DNA of 64,000 nt from Nemertoderma westbladi (taxonomy: Eukaryota; Xenacoelomorpha; Nemertodermatida; Nemertodermatidae). The stretch is from the NCBI GenBank assembly GCA_032718475.1, contig JAUCBJ010003184.1, forward strand, positions 59,870-123,869, given 5' to 3'. Positions 45,608-55,622 of this stretch are shown piece by piece (position 1 is the first letter of the stretch; every line of letters begins with the position of its first letter). The position numbers and the translations under genes are program-made. Below the pieces are notes generated by a model that saw nothing but the letters and a program-made list of their open reading frames with translations, was not told where the DNA came from and ran no database searches.

Positions 45608-47350
45608 GCATGGAAATCGATCAATCTGCTTACTGGGCGGAAAAGCCAACCAACCACCAAGGTTAAGGCTGAATCACCAGCCGATCGCCTCAATGGTTGG
45701 AAAGCCCACTTTGAAAAGCTCCTCAATAATGACAGGGTATTGCCTGATAACTTTATAGAAGTAAAAGTGTCTGAGTCTGTACTCCCAGATATTCCCATTG
45801 GCGATATCTCCTTTGCAGAAGTGAAGGCTGCTGCAAAGAGCATTAAGTCCAATCGTGCCAGTGGAGTAGATGGTGTTCCCCCTGAGGTCTTTAAAATACC
45901 TGAATGTTTAAAGCTTATCTATCCCATCATAGTAGACATGTACCGAACAACAAGAGTCCCACAAGAAATGAAAACAAATAAGTTGGTGCCAGTTCCCAAG
46001 AAGGGCAACCTAACACTCTATGGTTCTTTTCGGGGAATCTCATTGATCTCGATTGCTGCAAAGCTATACAATAGGATTCTATTAAATCGCATCAGGGATC
46101 CCATTGAGAGACTGCTCCGTGGAAATCAGAATGGGTTCCGTAAAGGTCGTGGGACCATGGAGCCCATTTTGGCACTTAGAAGGATAATTGAAAAGTTATC
46201 AAAAAAGAAAGACAGGCATCTGGCTGTTATCTTTGTTGACTTCTTCAAGGCCTTTGATTCAGTCTCTCGCTCACGTATGTTCAGCATACTTTCATTATAT
46301 GGGATTCCTGATGAAATTATTGCAGCAATCAGATCAGTATACGATGGTTCGACAACATTTGTGTCTACTGTTGACGGTGACACAGAACCATTTGAAGTGT
46401 TATGGGGCGTCCTCCAAGGAGACACACTTGCACCATTCTTGTTCATTATTGTGGTTGACTATGTTCTACGCATGTCCTTAGATCATTATAATGATGATGG
46501 GGTGATGATAACTCCACCTACTGGCTCCAGAAGTCGAGGAAATCCTGCCAAGTACCTAACTGATCTAGACTTTGCTGATGACTTAGGAGTACTCTCAGAA
46601 TCATTAGAGGGAGCCCAACGGCTCCTCAGCTCATTAGAACATGTTGCTTCTAGTGTTGGTCTTTTTATTAACTCCGGAAAGACCAAAATTCTGACAGTTA
46701 ACTTTGAAAGTCCTCAGCAAGTCTCTGATCGGATGAGCATAAGCTCAAAGGATGGTATGCTTGAGCATGTGGATGACTTCTGTTACCTGGGATCATGGAT
46801 CCGGAAGTCAGGTGAGGACCTTCGAATACGTAAGGGAAAGGCATGGGCAGCCTTGAATAGGCTTTCCAGGATTTGGAAGTCACCGAGAATTAATCGGAAA
46901 CTTAAGGTCCGATTATATAGAGCAGCAGTAGTTCCAGTACTCCTCTATGGGAGTCCATGCTGGGCTCTAACTGCTGAGGACACCAAATCTCTGGATGGCA
47001 CATTCACAAGAATGCTACGCCGGGTTCATTGTGTCAAGTACAATGCACACATCTCCAACCAGACACTATATAACATTGGAGGTGTCTCATTGGTTCCCCC
47101 AAGTTTGACACTAGAACAAAATCGCCTCCGCTTTGCAGGACATTGCTTTCGCCGTGAGGACCAGCCAGTGCATAAGCTTGTACTTTGGCAGCCTCATGGA
47201 GTGAATAAGCATGGTGGACAGCCCATGACTTTCTTGAGACGCATCTTAAAGGACACTGGCCTTGAAGATGCGGATGATCTAGCAAATGTCATGGGTGATA
47301 GGGAGTTGTGGCGGTGCAATTTTGTTGACAAGCCGGCACAGCATTCTTAA
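45608..47350 (+). CDS. RTE reverse transcriptase, 5'-truncated, otherwise intact
   Basis: The frame is open from the truncation point (AWKSINLLTGRKSQP) to TAA at 47350, 580 residues. In order: WKAHFEKLLN linker; ASGVDGVPPEVFK; FRGISLISIAAKLYNRIL; NQNGFRKGRGT; motif A FVDFFKAFDS (about residue 209); motif B GVLQGDTLAPFLF (about 267); motif C DFADDLG (about 320); motif D INSGKTKILTVN; motif E CYLGSWI; then thumb and C-terminal region GHCFRREDQPVHK. The catalytic Asp of A and both of C are present. It would copy element RNA at nicked target DNA, but without its own endonuclease it cannot move alone. The nearest internal start codon is not supported as a real start. Confidence 0.88.
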   Translation, partial: AWKSINLLTGRKSQPTTKVKAESPADRLNGWKAHFEKLLNNDRVLPDNFIEVKVSESVLPDIPIGDISFAEVKAAAKSIKSNRASGVDGVPPEVFKIPECLKLIYPIIVDMYRTTRVPQEMKTNKLVPVPKKGNLTLYGSFRGISLISIAAKLYNRILLNRIRDPIERLLRGNQNGFRKGRGTMEPILALRRIIEKLSKKKDRHLAVIFVDFFKAFDSVSRSRMFSILSLYGIPDEIIAAIRSVYDGSTTFVSTVDGDTEPFEVLWGVLQGDTLAPFLFIIVVDYVLRMSLDHYNDDGVMITPPTGSRSRGNPAKYLTDLDFADDLGVLSESLEGAQRLLSSLEHVASSVGLFINSGKTKILTVNFESPQQVSDRMSISSKDGMLEHVDDFCYLGSWIRKSGEDLRIRKGKAWAALNRLSRIWKSPRINRKLKVRLYRAAVVPVLLYGSPCWALTAEDTKSLDGTFTRMLRRVHCVKYNAHISNQTLYNIGGVSLVPPSLTLEQNRLRFAGHCFRREDQPVHKLVLWQPHGVNKHGGQPMTFLRRILKDTGLEDADDLANVMGDRELWRCNFVDKPAQHS

Positions 47351-47386
47351 AAATGCAGCTGCAATGCAGCATGCCGATCCTACTAC
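45608..47386 (+). mobile_element. RTE-type non-LTR retrotransposon, copy 4 (longest, nested)
   Basis: Flanked by a perfect 11 bp target duplication, TATTGTGAAAG, at 45597-45607 and 47387-47397. It has inserted into a minus-strand CR1-like element and splits its coding frame. The tail is very short, ending CCTACTACT after the stop, consistent with RTE-clade elements that end in short repeats. It is 5'-truncated, lacking the endonuclease domain, but otherwise undamaged. It serves as the reference for the other copies. Confidence 0.93.
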
Positions 47387-47397
47387 TATTGTGAAAG

Positions 47398-47760
47398 ATG
47401 TGACCTAGATATTTATATTTGTTTACTGTTTCTAAATATTTGCCATTAATAGAGATGCTATTTACTACACTACTGTTATTTGTTTTTGGAAGGAAGTACA
47501 TAAATTGAGATTTTTTTATATTAATTACAATGGAGTGCTTATCAGCGTAATCTACGTATGTTGAGATCAAATGTTTCATACCTTTACTAATTAGGTATTT
47601 TGTAACCAAGTAACATACAAACAGCCCCTTGGAAATAAGCTGAAAAGCTTTAGGGGTAATCCTATAGGTTATGTTAAACAATACCTCTATACATTGTGGT
47701 GTATTTATTATTGTTTTTATTTAATGTATAATGTAATAATCTAATTTAATCTATCTATAT
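47398..47760 (-). mobile_element. CR1-like non-LTR element, 5' part of interrupted copy
   Basis: Minus-strand HSIVINIKKSQFMYFLP (RT motif D) and VNKYKYLGHIFHN (motif E) lead directly, across the RTE insertion, to DSFDILNQLSSLYRRG at 45.6 kb. Farther upstream it shares the AGCTTATTTCCAAGGGG block with 15.95 kb, so the upstream limit is a composite of repeats. Confidence 0.6.
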
Positions 47761-47814
47761 ATCCAAGATCTTCCAATGGCTGGTCATCAAGGGGGATGCC
47801 CCTATCTGGAAATA

Positions 47815-48045
47815 CTTCCTAATCCAGACTAATACAAACTATTCAATGTTGCCCATGCATTCCGCGTGCGTATGCCCTTACGTATCAGAAGATTTTCCCC
47901 CGACTTTCTGGATCCATGATCCCAAAGCGGCATAACTTATCCACATGCTCCAACACGCCATTCTTGTATCTTATGCCATCGCACGATTAGACATTTTTAC
48001 ACGATCAGACATTTCCTGAGCACTACTGTTGAAGTTATAGTAGGC
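47815..48045 (-). mobile_element. RTE fragment, old, minus strand
   Basis: GGATCCATGATCCCA, CATCCACATGCTC-like and CCCATGC...CCCTTACGTAT stretches match, in order, the reverse complement of the family around CYLGSWIRKSGED and KAWAALNRL, with many substitutions. Confidence 0.65.
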
Positions 48046-48349
48046 CTAGTAGGTTAAATGACTTCCAAACACTCAAAGTATTTTAAAGAATTCGGGGAGG
48101 AAGCCATGTACTCCTCTGATGACATGATTGGTCTGTATCCAATTTGGAGCCATCTTGACTTCTGCAAATAATTATTATTGTCTTCACTGGACGAACATCT
48201 ATGAGTTCAGTCCCAGACAAGGTTGTAAGCCAGAGTCAGTGATAAAAAACGAATAGATATATGCTTCAGTATTATCGGCTTTAATTCGCTTAATTACACT
48301 CAGTATATAATATAATACATTATAACGGTATACAGGTAGTATTAGGCCT

Positions 48350-48475
48350 ACAACAGTACTACACCTACAACAGTACTACACCTACACCAGTACTACACCT
48401 ACACCAGTACTACACCTACACCAGTACTACACCTACAGCAGTACTACACCTACACCAGTACTACACCTGCTAGAA
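48350..48475 (+). repeat. 17 bp minisatellite, left part
   Basis: About seven copies of ACCTACACCAGTACTAC. The array is continued by the same unit at 53072-53125, on the other side of the inserted element. Confidence 0.85.
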
Positions 48476-48484
48476 CTGTAGGAC

Positions 48485-48517
48485 TACTAATACTGTACAA
48501 ATACTAGAACTGTAGGA
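48485..48517 (+). repeat. 33 bp target-site duplication, left copy
   Basis: Identical over 33 bases to 53015-53047 (starts TACTAATACTGTACAAATAC, ends CTGTAGGA). The surrounding DNA is itself tandemly repeated with nearly this unit, so part of the identity could predate the insertion. Confidence 0.75.
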
Positions 48518-48723
48518 TGAACTTAGTAATCACAAGTACAGTGTGGTACCCGTACAGTGTGATCACACATAGTACTAGAATAGGGTGACGTACGGTACAG
48601 TGTAATACAGACAGCAGTAACTGCCAGACTGACTGGCGCCACGTTAAAGAACGAACTAAGACAGCTTTCGGCGTAACGGAAAATGCTTCGCGGGTATTTC
48701 GATGCCAGCCTGTTGCGTCTGCA

Positions 48724-49179
48724 ATGGAACAAAGAATAAAGAGAGATAAGAATAAAGAGCCATGCACCACCTGCGCCCCTGGGAGGAACGGAAACTGCAA
48801 GAACGCTGGTGGATCTTCATCGCAACCACTTCCGGATCGCAACCGCCGCGGATCTCCATTACGAGTTTCTTCACTGTCCGTTTCTCAGCCCTTATGTTCC
48901 CCCTTGGGGGTCCATAATGACGATACGTTGGTGGATCAGGATGATACCCTTTCGGAGGAACTCCTGACCCGCGGATTCTTGCCGACCGCCAATTCCCTGG
49001 TTCCGACAGCGTCCGGTGTGGCCCGTCTGGTCCCGCCAGGGTCCGTTGTGGTCCCCCTGGATCCGCCAGAGTCCAGTGTGGCCCCCCTAGTTACGCCAGT
49101 GTCTGGTGTGGTCCCCCTAGTTACGTCAGTGTCCGGTGTGGCCCCCCTAGTTACGCCAGTGTCGGTGTGGCCCCCCTAG
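48724..49179 (+). pseudogene. Element ORF, N-terminal segment
   Basis: The frame is open upstream of the ATG at 48724 (reading through RVFRCQPVASAMEQ), so the true start may be earlier. It holds CTTCAPGRNGNC, a possible metal-binding cluster, and a Ser/Arg-rich stretch, then enters the Pro/Val repeat. It is cut off near 49166 by loss of one base. Confidence 0.6.
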
Positions 49180-49965
49180 TTACGCCAGTGTCCGGTGTGG
49201 TCCCCCTGGTTCCGCCAGGGTCCGGTGTGGTCCCCCTGGTTCTGCCAGGGTCCGGTCTGGTCCCCCTTGATGGACCAGCGTCCGGTGTGGCCCCCCTAGT
49301 TACGCCAGTGTTCGGTGTGGCCCCCCTAGTTACGCCAGTGTCCGGTGTGGTCCCCCTGGTTCCGCCAGGGTCCGGTTTTGCCCCCCTTGTTACGCCAGTG
49401 TCCGGTGTGGCCCCCCTAGTTACGCCAGTGTCTGAGGTGGTGCCCCTAGCGATGCCAGTGTCCGGTGTGGCCCCCTAGTTACACCAGCGCCCGGTGTGGC
49501 CCCCCTATGTACGCCAGTGTCCAGTGTGGCCCCCCTAGCTACACCAGTGCCCCCTAGCTACCCCCCTGGTTCCGCCAGTGGCCGGTGTGGCCCCCCCGGT
49601 TACGCCATTGTCCGGCGTGGCCCCCGTGGTTCTGCCAGTGTCCGGTGTGGCCCCCTGGTTACGCCATCGCCCTGTGTGGCCCCCCTGGTTACGCCATTGC
49701 CCGGTGTGGCCAGATTGGCCCTAGTTACGCCAGTATCCAGTGAGGCCCCACCAATTCCGACAGTGTCTGGTGTGGCCCCCCTAGCTACGCCAGTACCTGG
49801 TGCGGCCCCCCCGGTTACGCCATTGTCTGTCGTGGCCCCCCTGGTTCCGCCAGTGTCCGGTGTGGCCCCCCTAGTTACGCCAGTATCAGGTGAGGCCCCC
49901 CCAATTCCGACAGTGTCTGGTGTGACCCTCCTAGCTACACCAGCGTCCGGCGCCGCCCCTTTGGT
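49003..49965 (+). repeat. 30 bp coding minisatellite (Pro/Val-rich decapeptide)
   Basis: About 30 units of roughly GTCCGGTGTGGCCCCCCTAG plus TTACGCCAGT, encoding SGVAPLVTPV-like decapeptides. Single-base losses near 49166 and 49475 change the frame twice within the array. Both lie in C-rich units, where slippage is easy. Variants (GGTTCCGCCAGGG, TACGCCATTG) are interspersed. Confidence 0.9.
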
Positions 49966-52672
49966 TCCAACCCAGTCTACATCAGGCCCCCTACAGCCAA
50001 ACACTACAGTCCCTCCTACCGCCAGGGGGCACGGGTCTAATGCTGTTGCCTGGTTTGGGACCAGCTTACATTTAGACGTGTTCGCCGAATCAGTCCATAA
50101 GGTGCACGATGCGATCGTACATTGGCGCCCCAACCTATTCCTCCTACCCCCCGGTGCGATCGGACGCGAAGTGGTTCAGGAGATGACTCGGCTGCTAAAT
50201 ATGTTTAATGCAGGGTCACCATCTGGCGAGGCGGCGCTCACCGCGCAATTTATCTTACCCGCTCTGCTGCTACAGAAGCCCAGCCGCACTTCAACCACCG
50301 CGACCCACCGGAGAATTCTAGAACGCCGTATTTCTTCGTGGAAGTCAGGCGAGATTATCGAGCTGTTTAACGAGGCCAGGGCCATACAATCCCACCTCCC
50401 AAAGGTTTCGGCCCAGGCCAAACAACTCAGGAATACCGCGGCGGAGAGGGCTTTCTGTAAGCATATGTTAACGGGAAACGTTTCTGCGGCAGTACGTACG
50501 CTGGATGAGATGGCCAAGGGTCAAGCGTTGAACCTGGATGAGGTAATCACCGACAAACACGGGGTTCGCAAGTCGGTTCGCGAGTTCCTCCTGGACAAAC
50601 ACCCCCCTCCAGCTCCAGCCCACGAGTCCACCCTTATCGGTGAGTCTGATGACGCTCCCGAATATCACAGCGTCATATTCGAGAGGATAGACGCTCAGTT
50701 GATCCAATCGATGTTTCTGCGCTTCCGGGGAACAGCAGGAGGGCCATCTGGTCTCGATGTCCAGGGCTGGAAGCACCTCGCGACACGGTTCCGCAACCCT
50801 TCTGTCGACCTGTGCACCAGCATCGCAAATACGGCGAAGAGGATGGCCCAATCTACGAATGACCCGCGCGAGCTGGCATCCTTGTTAGCCGCCCGTCTCG
50901 TCGCTATCGATGAGTGTCCCGGGGTCCGCCCAATAGGAGTCGGAGAGGTCTTGCGGAGGGTCATCGGGAAGGCTATCATTAGCTGTATCTCGGAGGATCT
51001 CCAGAGCGTGGGCGGTACCACCCAGATGTGCTGCGGCCAGAAGGCGGGTATCGAGCACGCCATCCACAGCCTGAATGACGCGTTTGCGAGCGATGACTGC
51101 GAGGCGGTGCTGCAGGTAGACGCGAACAACGCGTTCAACTCGTTGAACCGCGCCGCAGCACTGCACAATATCCGCCATGTCTGTCCCTCTCTCCACACCG
51201 TTGTATCGAACTGTTACTCCCTCCCAACGAAGCTTTACATAGGCGGGGAGTTCATATTATCGGCCGAAGGATCAACCCAGGGCGACCCCATTGCTATGCA
51301 GATGTACGCGATGGGATCGATGCCGCTGATCAGCGAGCTGGACGACGCGTCGGAGGTCCTTCAGAAGTGGTATGCCGATGACGCGAACGCGGCGGGAACA
51401 TTGGTAGAACTCCGTAAGTTCTGGGACCTGTTGGCGGAACGAGGGCCACTGTACGGTTACAACCCCACAAAGTGTCACATGCTCGTAAAGCCGGATCTGC
51501 TGGAGGAAGCTAAGCGGATGTTCCCCGAGGAATGTTTTACCATCGGGACTGCTGGGAACAATCTCCTCGGTGGCGTGATCGGGAACGCTGAGTACCGGGA
51601 GGAGTTCATCCGGAAGAAGGTCGACGAGTTTGTCGCCCAGTTACAGCAACTCAGCGAGGTCGCAGCAATCGACCCGCACTGTGCCTAAGCCGGCCTAGCT
51701 ATCGGATTAGTTGCTCGATGTAGGTTCATCGCAAGGGTTGTCCCAGGGACCATGGATTTCTTCGAGAAGCTCGAGGAGTCCATCGTCCAGTTCCTCCAGG
51801 GCCTGACCAACTGCCCCGTCATCACTCCCGAGGAGCGCAGGCTGCTCTCGCTACCAGTTCGCCACGGCGGGCTAGCGATCCCGACTCCCGAGGACTTACG
51901 AATCGAAAACGGCAACTCCAGGTGGATCTGTGAACCGTTTACGGAGGTCGTGGAACCGGTCGCTATAAGGGAGGCGCAAAAGTTCATCGCCACCCGGATC
52001 AAGGCGAGGGCCATGCCGGCACTGAAGGAGAAGGTGGAGTCTGTCAGTTCGGACCTACCCGAGAATCAACGGAAGTTGACGGAACTCGTGGCGGAACCTG
52101 GCGCCTCGGCCTGGCTCAACGCGCGCCCCATAACCCTCCACGATACCCACCTAACTAAAGAGGAGTTCCGCGACGCATTGTGTCTGCGTTATGGGTGGCA
52201 GCCCGAGTCGCTCCCAGCTCGTTGTGCCTGTGGGACAAGATTTTCAACAAACCACATCTTGTCTTGTCCCACCGGCGGTTACCCGTCAATTAGGCACAAC
52301 GAGCTCCGGGGTTTCGTCACCACAACGTTAACCGAGGTCGCTCATAATGTTGCCATCGAGCCGCACCTGCAGCCAATCACCGGCGAGCAGTTCTCCCGCA
52401 CGTCCACTTCCGTGGACCAACAAGCTCGGTTGGACGTGTCGGTCTCAGGGTTTTGGGGGAATCGATATCAAAAGACGTACATAGATGTATCCGTCTTCAA
52501 CCCCCTCGCCCCGACCAACGCCGCAATGGACGTCGACGCCGCCCACCTATTCCACGAAACCCGGAAACGCAACAAATATCTGGAACGGATCCGGGAAGTC
52601 GAGCACGCCACGTTCACCCTGCTGATATTCTCAGCGTTGGGGGGAATATCTCCCTCCCGACGCTGTTCGTGA
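49496..52672 (+). pseudogene. Reverse transcriptase and endonuclease ORF of RLE element (stop at 51686)
   Basis: A single frame interrupted by TAA at 51686-51688 and otherwise open to 52672. Domains: Pro/Val repeat tail; ATHRRILERRISSWKSGE; GPSGLDVQGWKHL; RPIGVGEVLRRVIGKAI; CGQKAGIEHAIHSLNDAF; motif A QVDANNAFNSLN (about 51.12 kb); motif B EGSTQGDPIAMQMYA (about 51.27 kb); motif C WYADDANAAG (about 51.37 kb); motif D GYNPTKCHMLV; motif E LLGGVIG. After the stop: PVRHGGLAIPTPEDL, knuckle CACGTRFSTNHILSC (about 52.23 kb), RHNELRGF, and endonuclease core ARLDVSVSGFWG...YIDVSV (about 52.43-52.49 kb). The last segment (KHLASKLADRRELRYSE to about 52800) is in the next frame after loss of one G in a six-G run near 52640. 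Confidence 0.85.
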
Positions 52673-53014
52673 AGCACCTCGCTTCAAAGCTGGCGGACCG
52701 GCGCGAGCTGCGCTACTCGGAGTGCGTGAGCTGGGTGCAGAGGCAGTTCAGCTTCGCGCTGCTGCGGGCCTCCCTGATGTGCATAAGAGGGTCGAGATCG
52801 GCACGGAAACGCCCAGTTTTTGTTGGGGCAGAAGCATCGCCGTCCATCTTGCTGGCCAACGCCGACACAAGGGTGGGACAGTAGAGTCAGGAACTCATAT
52901 CATAAACAATTTCAAAATCAGTTTAATTATTTTATATTATTTAATTCCCTTGTATGGTTTAAATTTCCCGCCCTTTGCGCATTTGATAATATAAACCGCG
53001 ATCTTGGAGTTCTG

Positions 53015-53047
53015 TACTAATACTGTACAAATACTAGAACTGTAGGA
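53015..53047 (+). repeat. 33 bp target-site duplication, right copy
   Basis: Exact partner of 48485-48517. A further near-copy (ending in ACAGTACTAC) follows at 53048-53080, then the 17 bp array continues. Confidence 0.75.
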
Positions 53048-53071
53048 CTACTAATACTGTACAAATACTAG

Positions 53072-53125
53072 AACAGTACTACACCTACAACAGTACTACA
53101 CCGACAGCAGTACTACACCTACAAC
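53072..53125 (+). repeat. 17 bp minisatellite, right part
   Basis: Three to four units of the same ACCTACAACAGTACTAC repeat as at 48350-48475, displaced by the element insertion. Confidence 0.75.
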
Positions 53126-53783
53126 AGTAGGCCTACTACAACACAGTACTGATATCAAGCATATTCAGGCCCGTAGCCAGTATAAAGCGAAGGTAGGCGC
53201 CGCCTACCCAAACTTGGGTCTCGCCTACCCAATTTTTGGAAGAAATTTTAGTTCATTTGTAATAATTTTACATTTTTACACAACCGTTTTCTGGTTCGCG
53301 CGTCTTTTTTAAACATTAAACTTGTAGTAATCAAACATCGGTACATATTACGCTCAGGTTGCAATTTACTTTCATTTTAATTAATAATACCTTCCATAAG
53401 CCAACACTGTTACTACAGTACAGTACTCACGGTCTGTGGCATATACATTTTTTCCCCGTTTTTCCCCCAGCTCTGTGCATTATTCATCGTACTGTGCTGT
53501 GATTGTGTATTATTCTTAATTTTGGCGTTAGTGTTAGTTTGTGTCATACTGTGACAAACTGACTGGGACATTGAGCGATTGAGGATTATAAAACTGTGGT
53601 TTTAACTCAGCACAAATAGAACAACGTTTTGTCATCTATTAAACTTTTTCCGCTGAATGTGGAAGGTTCTTGCTGCGTATGAAATGACACATCCGCGTTA
53701 CTCCAGCATGACACAAAGCTTGGTGTATTTCGTTTAATTTATCTAATGATGTAGAAAGGCAGTATGATCTAGTGTGTCTGTTT
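53126..53783. other. Spacer before the LTR element
   Basis: No gene. CAGGCCCGTAGCCAG near 53167 resembles the end of some cut-and-paste transposons, but no partner end was found. Confidence 0.3.
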
Positions 53784-54728
53784 GCGCTTTTAAGACCTTT
53801 GGCAGTTTAACCCGCCAAATCTATATGTCTTCTAGGTTATAAATCTACTCCAGCCTATGACAAGTATTGAACACCTATAATAATTCTAACATTAGCCAAA
53901 GCCAGTCTGTGCGCGACCATTCACCCGCTGGATATACCCGGGAGACTGGATTTGGATGCTTTAATTTGATTGCGGTGCAGGCCTACCATACTATTCGATT
54001 GATCGTTAATATATAATCTCTGACGAATATTATTCACTTTCGGGAAATATTAGCAGTTCCTTTAGGACGTGGCGCTCTATCTATTTAAACAGAGCTATGA
54101 CTTACACTATACACAACAGTATGTCTTATAGATCACCAAAGTGCATTCTTTAGGAAATGCTTTGTTACTCGGTCAAGCACACACAGACTATTGCACACAA
54201 CTGCACACTGAATTGCCGACATTCACTGATTTTAATCATATATAAAGAGAATAACAACCGACATTTGTAGGGCCTATTAAGTAGCATTGAACTCACTACA
54301 AACCACGATAATGTATGTCGCAAATTGTTATATGTAACCGGTCTCTCTAACCTTAGTGTATCAAGAAGATTGGGTTTTCGGATCGTTATCAATATTCTTC
54401 CCAATAATAATATGTAAACGAACGATACAATTAACAACACAGTAAATAGCAGTAAATAATGCGGCAAAAAGCAGTTTACGTCAGGGTGCTTAATCAGATG
54501 CCGAGATAACAGTTTGATGATCTTATAATTAAAGACGCTCTAATGTCAGAAAACATTCCCCGGCCGGTGTTCTAGGTGTGGGGGAAACGTCAGTACTGAA
54601 TCCTGTAATTCTGCTGTACAGCTTTTGCACAAAGAGGGAAACTCTGATTGGTCGAATGGCAAAAAGCTCCACGTGGAAACAGCTGATAGATGTCGTCATT
54701 TTGAGCTGAGCAGAACAAAGAACCAAGG
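53784..54728 (-). mobile_element. LTR of BEL/Pao-like element, 3' LTR (right boundary not fixed)
   Basis: Matches 63055-64000 over about 944 bases with six substitutions and one 5-base length difference, about 0.6% divergence. The left limit is where similarity ends, near GCGCTTTTAAGACC. The right limit is unknown because the partner copy leaves the window. Open frames in it (54165-54467 minus, 54529-54726 minus) recur in the other copy only because the DNA is duplicated. Confidence 0.85.
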
Positions 54729-55622
54729 CAAGGCTCCGGGCAAGCTACACGTGTAAAGCTCAGCCGTTAGCTGTCGTCATAGTAACGACACTGTTTCAAG
54801 AGGATCTAGGGCATTGCGTCATAGAATTGCTAATTATGTCCTCTAAAGTACACATACAGAAGAAATAGCTTTTATGTCCCCTAAAAACACCGGTACAGCA
54901 ATGACACGGCCTTTTATGCCTGCTAAACCAACTACAGAGCACTTTACGGGGAAAATAACCGGGTAATTCCGCAAAAGCTTTTACGCCGCTCCCAGAAAAT
55001 GGGATTTTAGTCTATAAAATATAAAAATCACAGTTTCTAAAATATAAAGATACTCTAAACAGTTAGTTTTTCTTGCGCGGACGGCGTTTACGCAGTTTCT
55101 TGAGACTAGCAAGAGTCCTTTTCTCTTTGGGGCGAGCCACTTTACTAGGAGGGCTATAACTCCTGGGTGAAGGGTGCAATACAATTGCATCAGAAGGTTT
55201 AGGGTTACGGTCAGTGTCTCGTCCATTTCGATATGCTTCTCCTCGAGCTGATTTTCCTCCGCTTGTCGTTGGAGACGCTCGTCAAAAACTCTCGCAGAGA
55301 ACAGGGTTGTCTAAGCTCGATATCTTCTTAGAGATTCAAGATTTCCCAATCGAACTAAGATAAAGCCAATTCGTTTACCGCTTGGACTTGCTGTTATAAC
55401 TTACGTTTATCTGAACAAACGCAGGTTTCCTTTCTGATCTTTGTAGAATAGCGTTTAACTCGTTTCGTACAATGCTCTCCTTCACCTTGATGAAGGGTTG
55501 TATCGCGTTAAACTGGGACGACCATACGGTTGAATGGTGATATTAGGTGTCCGCGTCCCAATACGGCTAGGTAAGATGGGCGGCTAGCTAGAGCTCGCTG
55601 CCGGAGTGTTACCGATTAATTG
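54729..55622. other. Probable rest of the 3' LTR and adjoining internal DNA
   Basis: No convincing coding sequence. The LTR end and the polypurine tract of the minus-strand element should lie here; a pyrimidine-rich stretch near 55230-55265 is one candidate. Confidence 0.3.

Larger units (their letters stand above)
48518..53014 (+). mobile_element. Non-LTR retrotransposon with restriction-like endonuclease, near full length
   Basis: A 4.5 kb element between 33 bp duplications. Order: 5' leader; N-terminal Cys-containing region (CTTCAPGRNGNCKN); a long Pro/Val repeat; reverse transcriptase with YADD; a Cys/His knuckle; and a C-terminal PD-(D/E)xK-like endonuclease. This layout, with the endonuclease after the RT, is that of early-branching lineages (R2, CRE, Utopia and relatives), not of APE-endonuclease elements such as RTE. 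The exact clade is not determined. The body is strikingly GC-rich (roughly 55-60% by eye) in AT-rich host DNA. It is disabled by two frameshifts in the repeat, one stop, and one frameshift near the end. There is no poly-A tail. Confidence 0.85.

Noticed and set aside
49600-51198. Minus-strand open frames opposite the GC-rich element
   Set aside because: High GC lowers stop frequency; the plus strand has the RT motifs.
53165-53210. Terminus of a hAT-type transposon at CAGGCCCGTAGCCAG
   Set aside because: No second inverted end or duplication found nearby.
54165-54726. Small proteins encoded in both LTR copies
   Set aside because: They recur at 63436-63994 only because LTRs are duplicated DNA, and an indel changes one of them.
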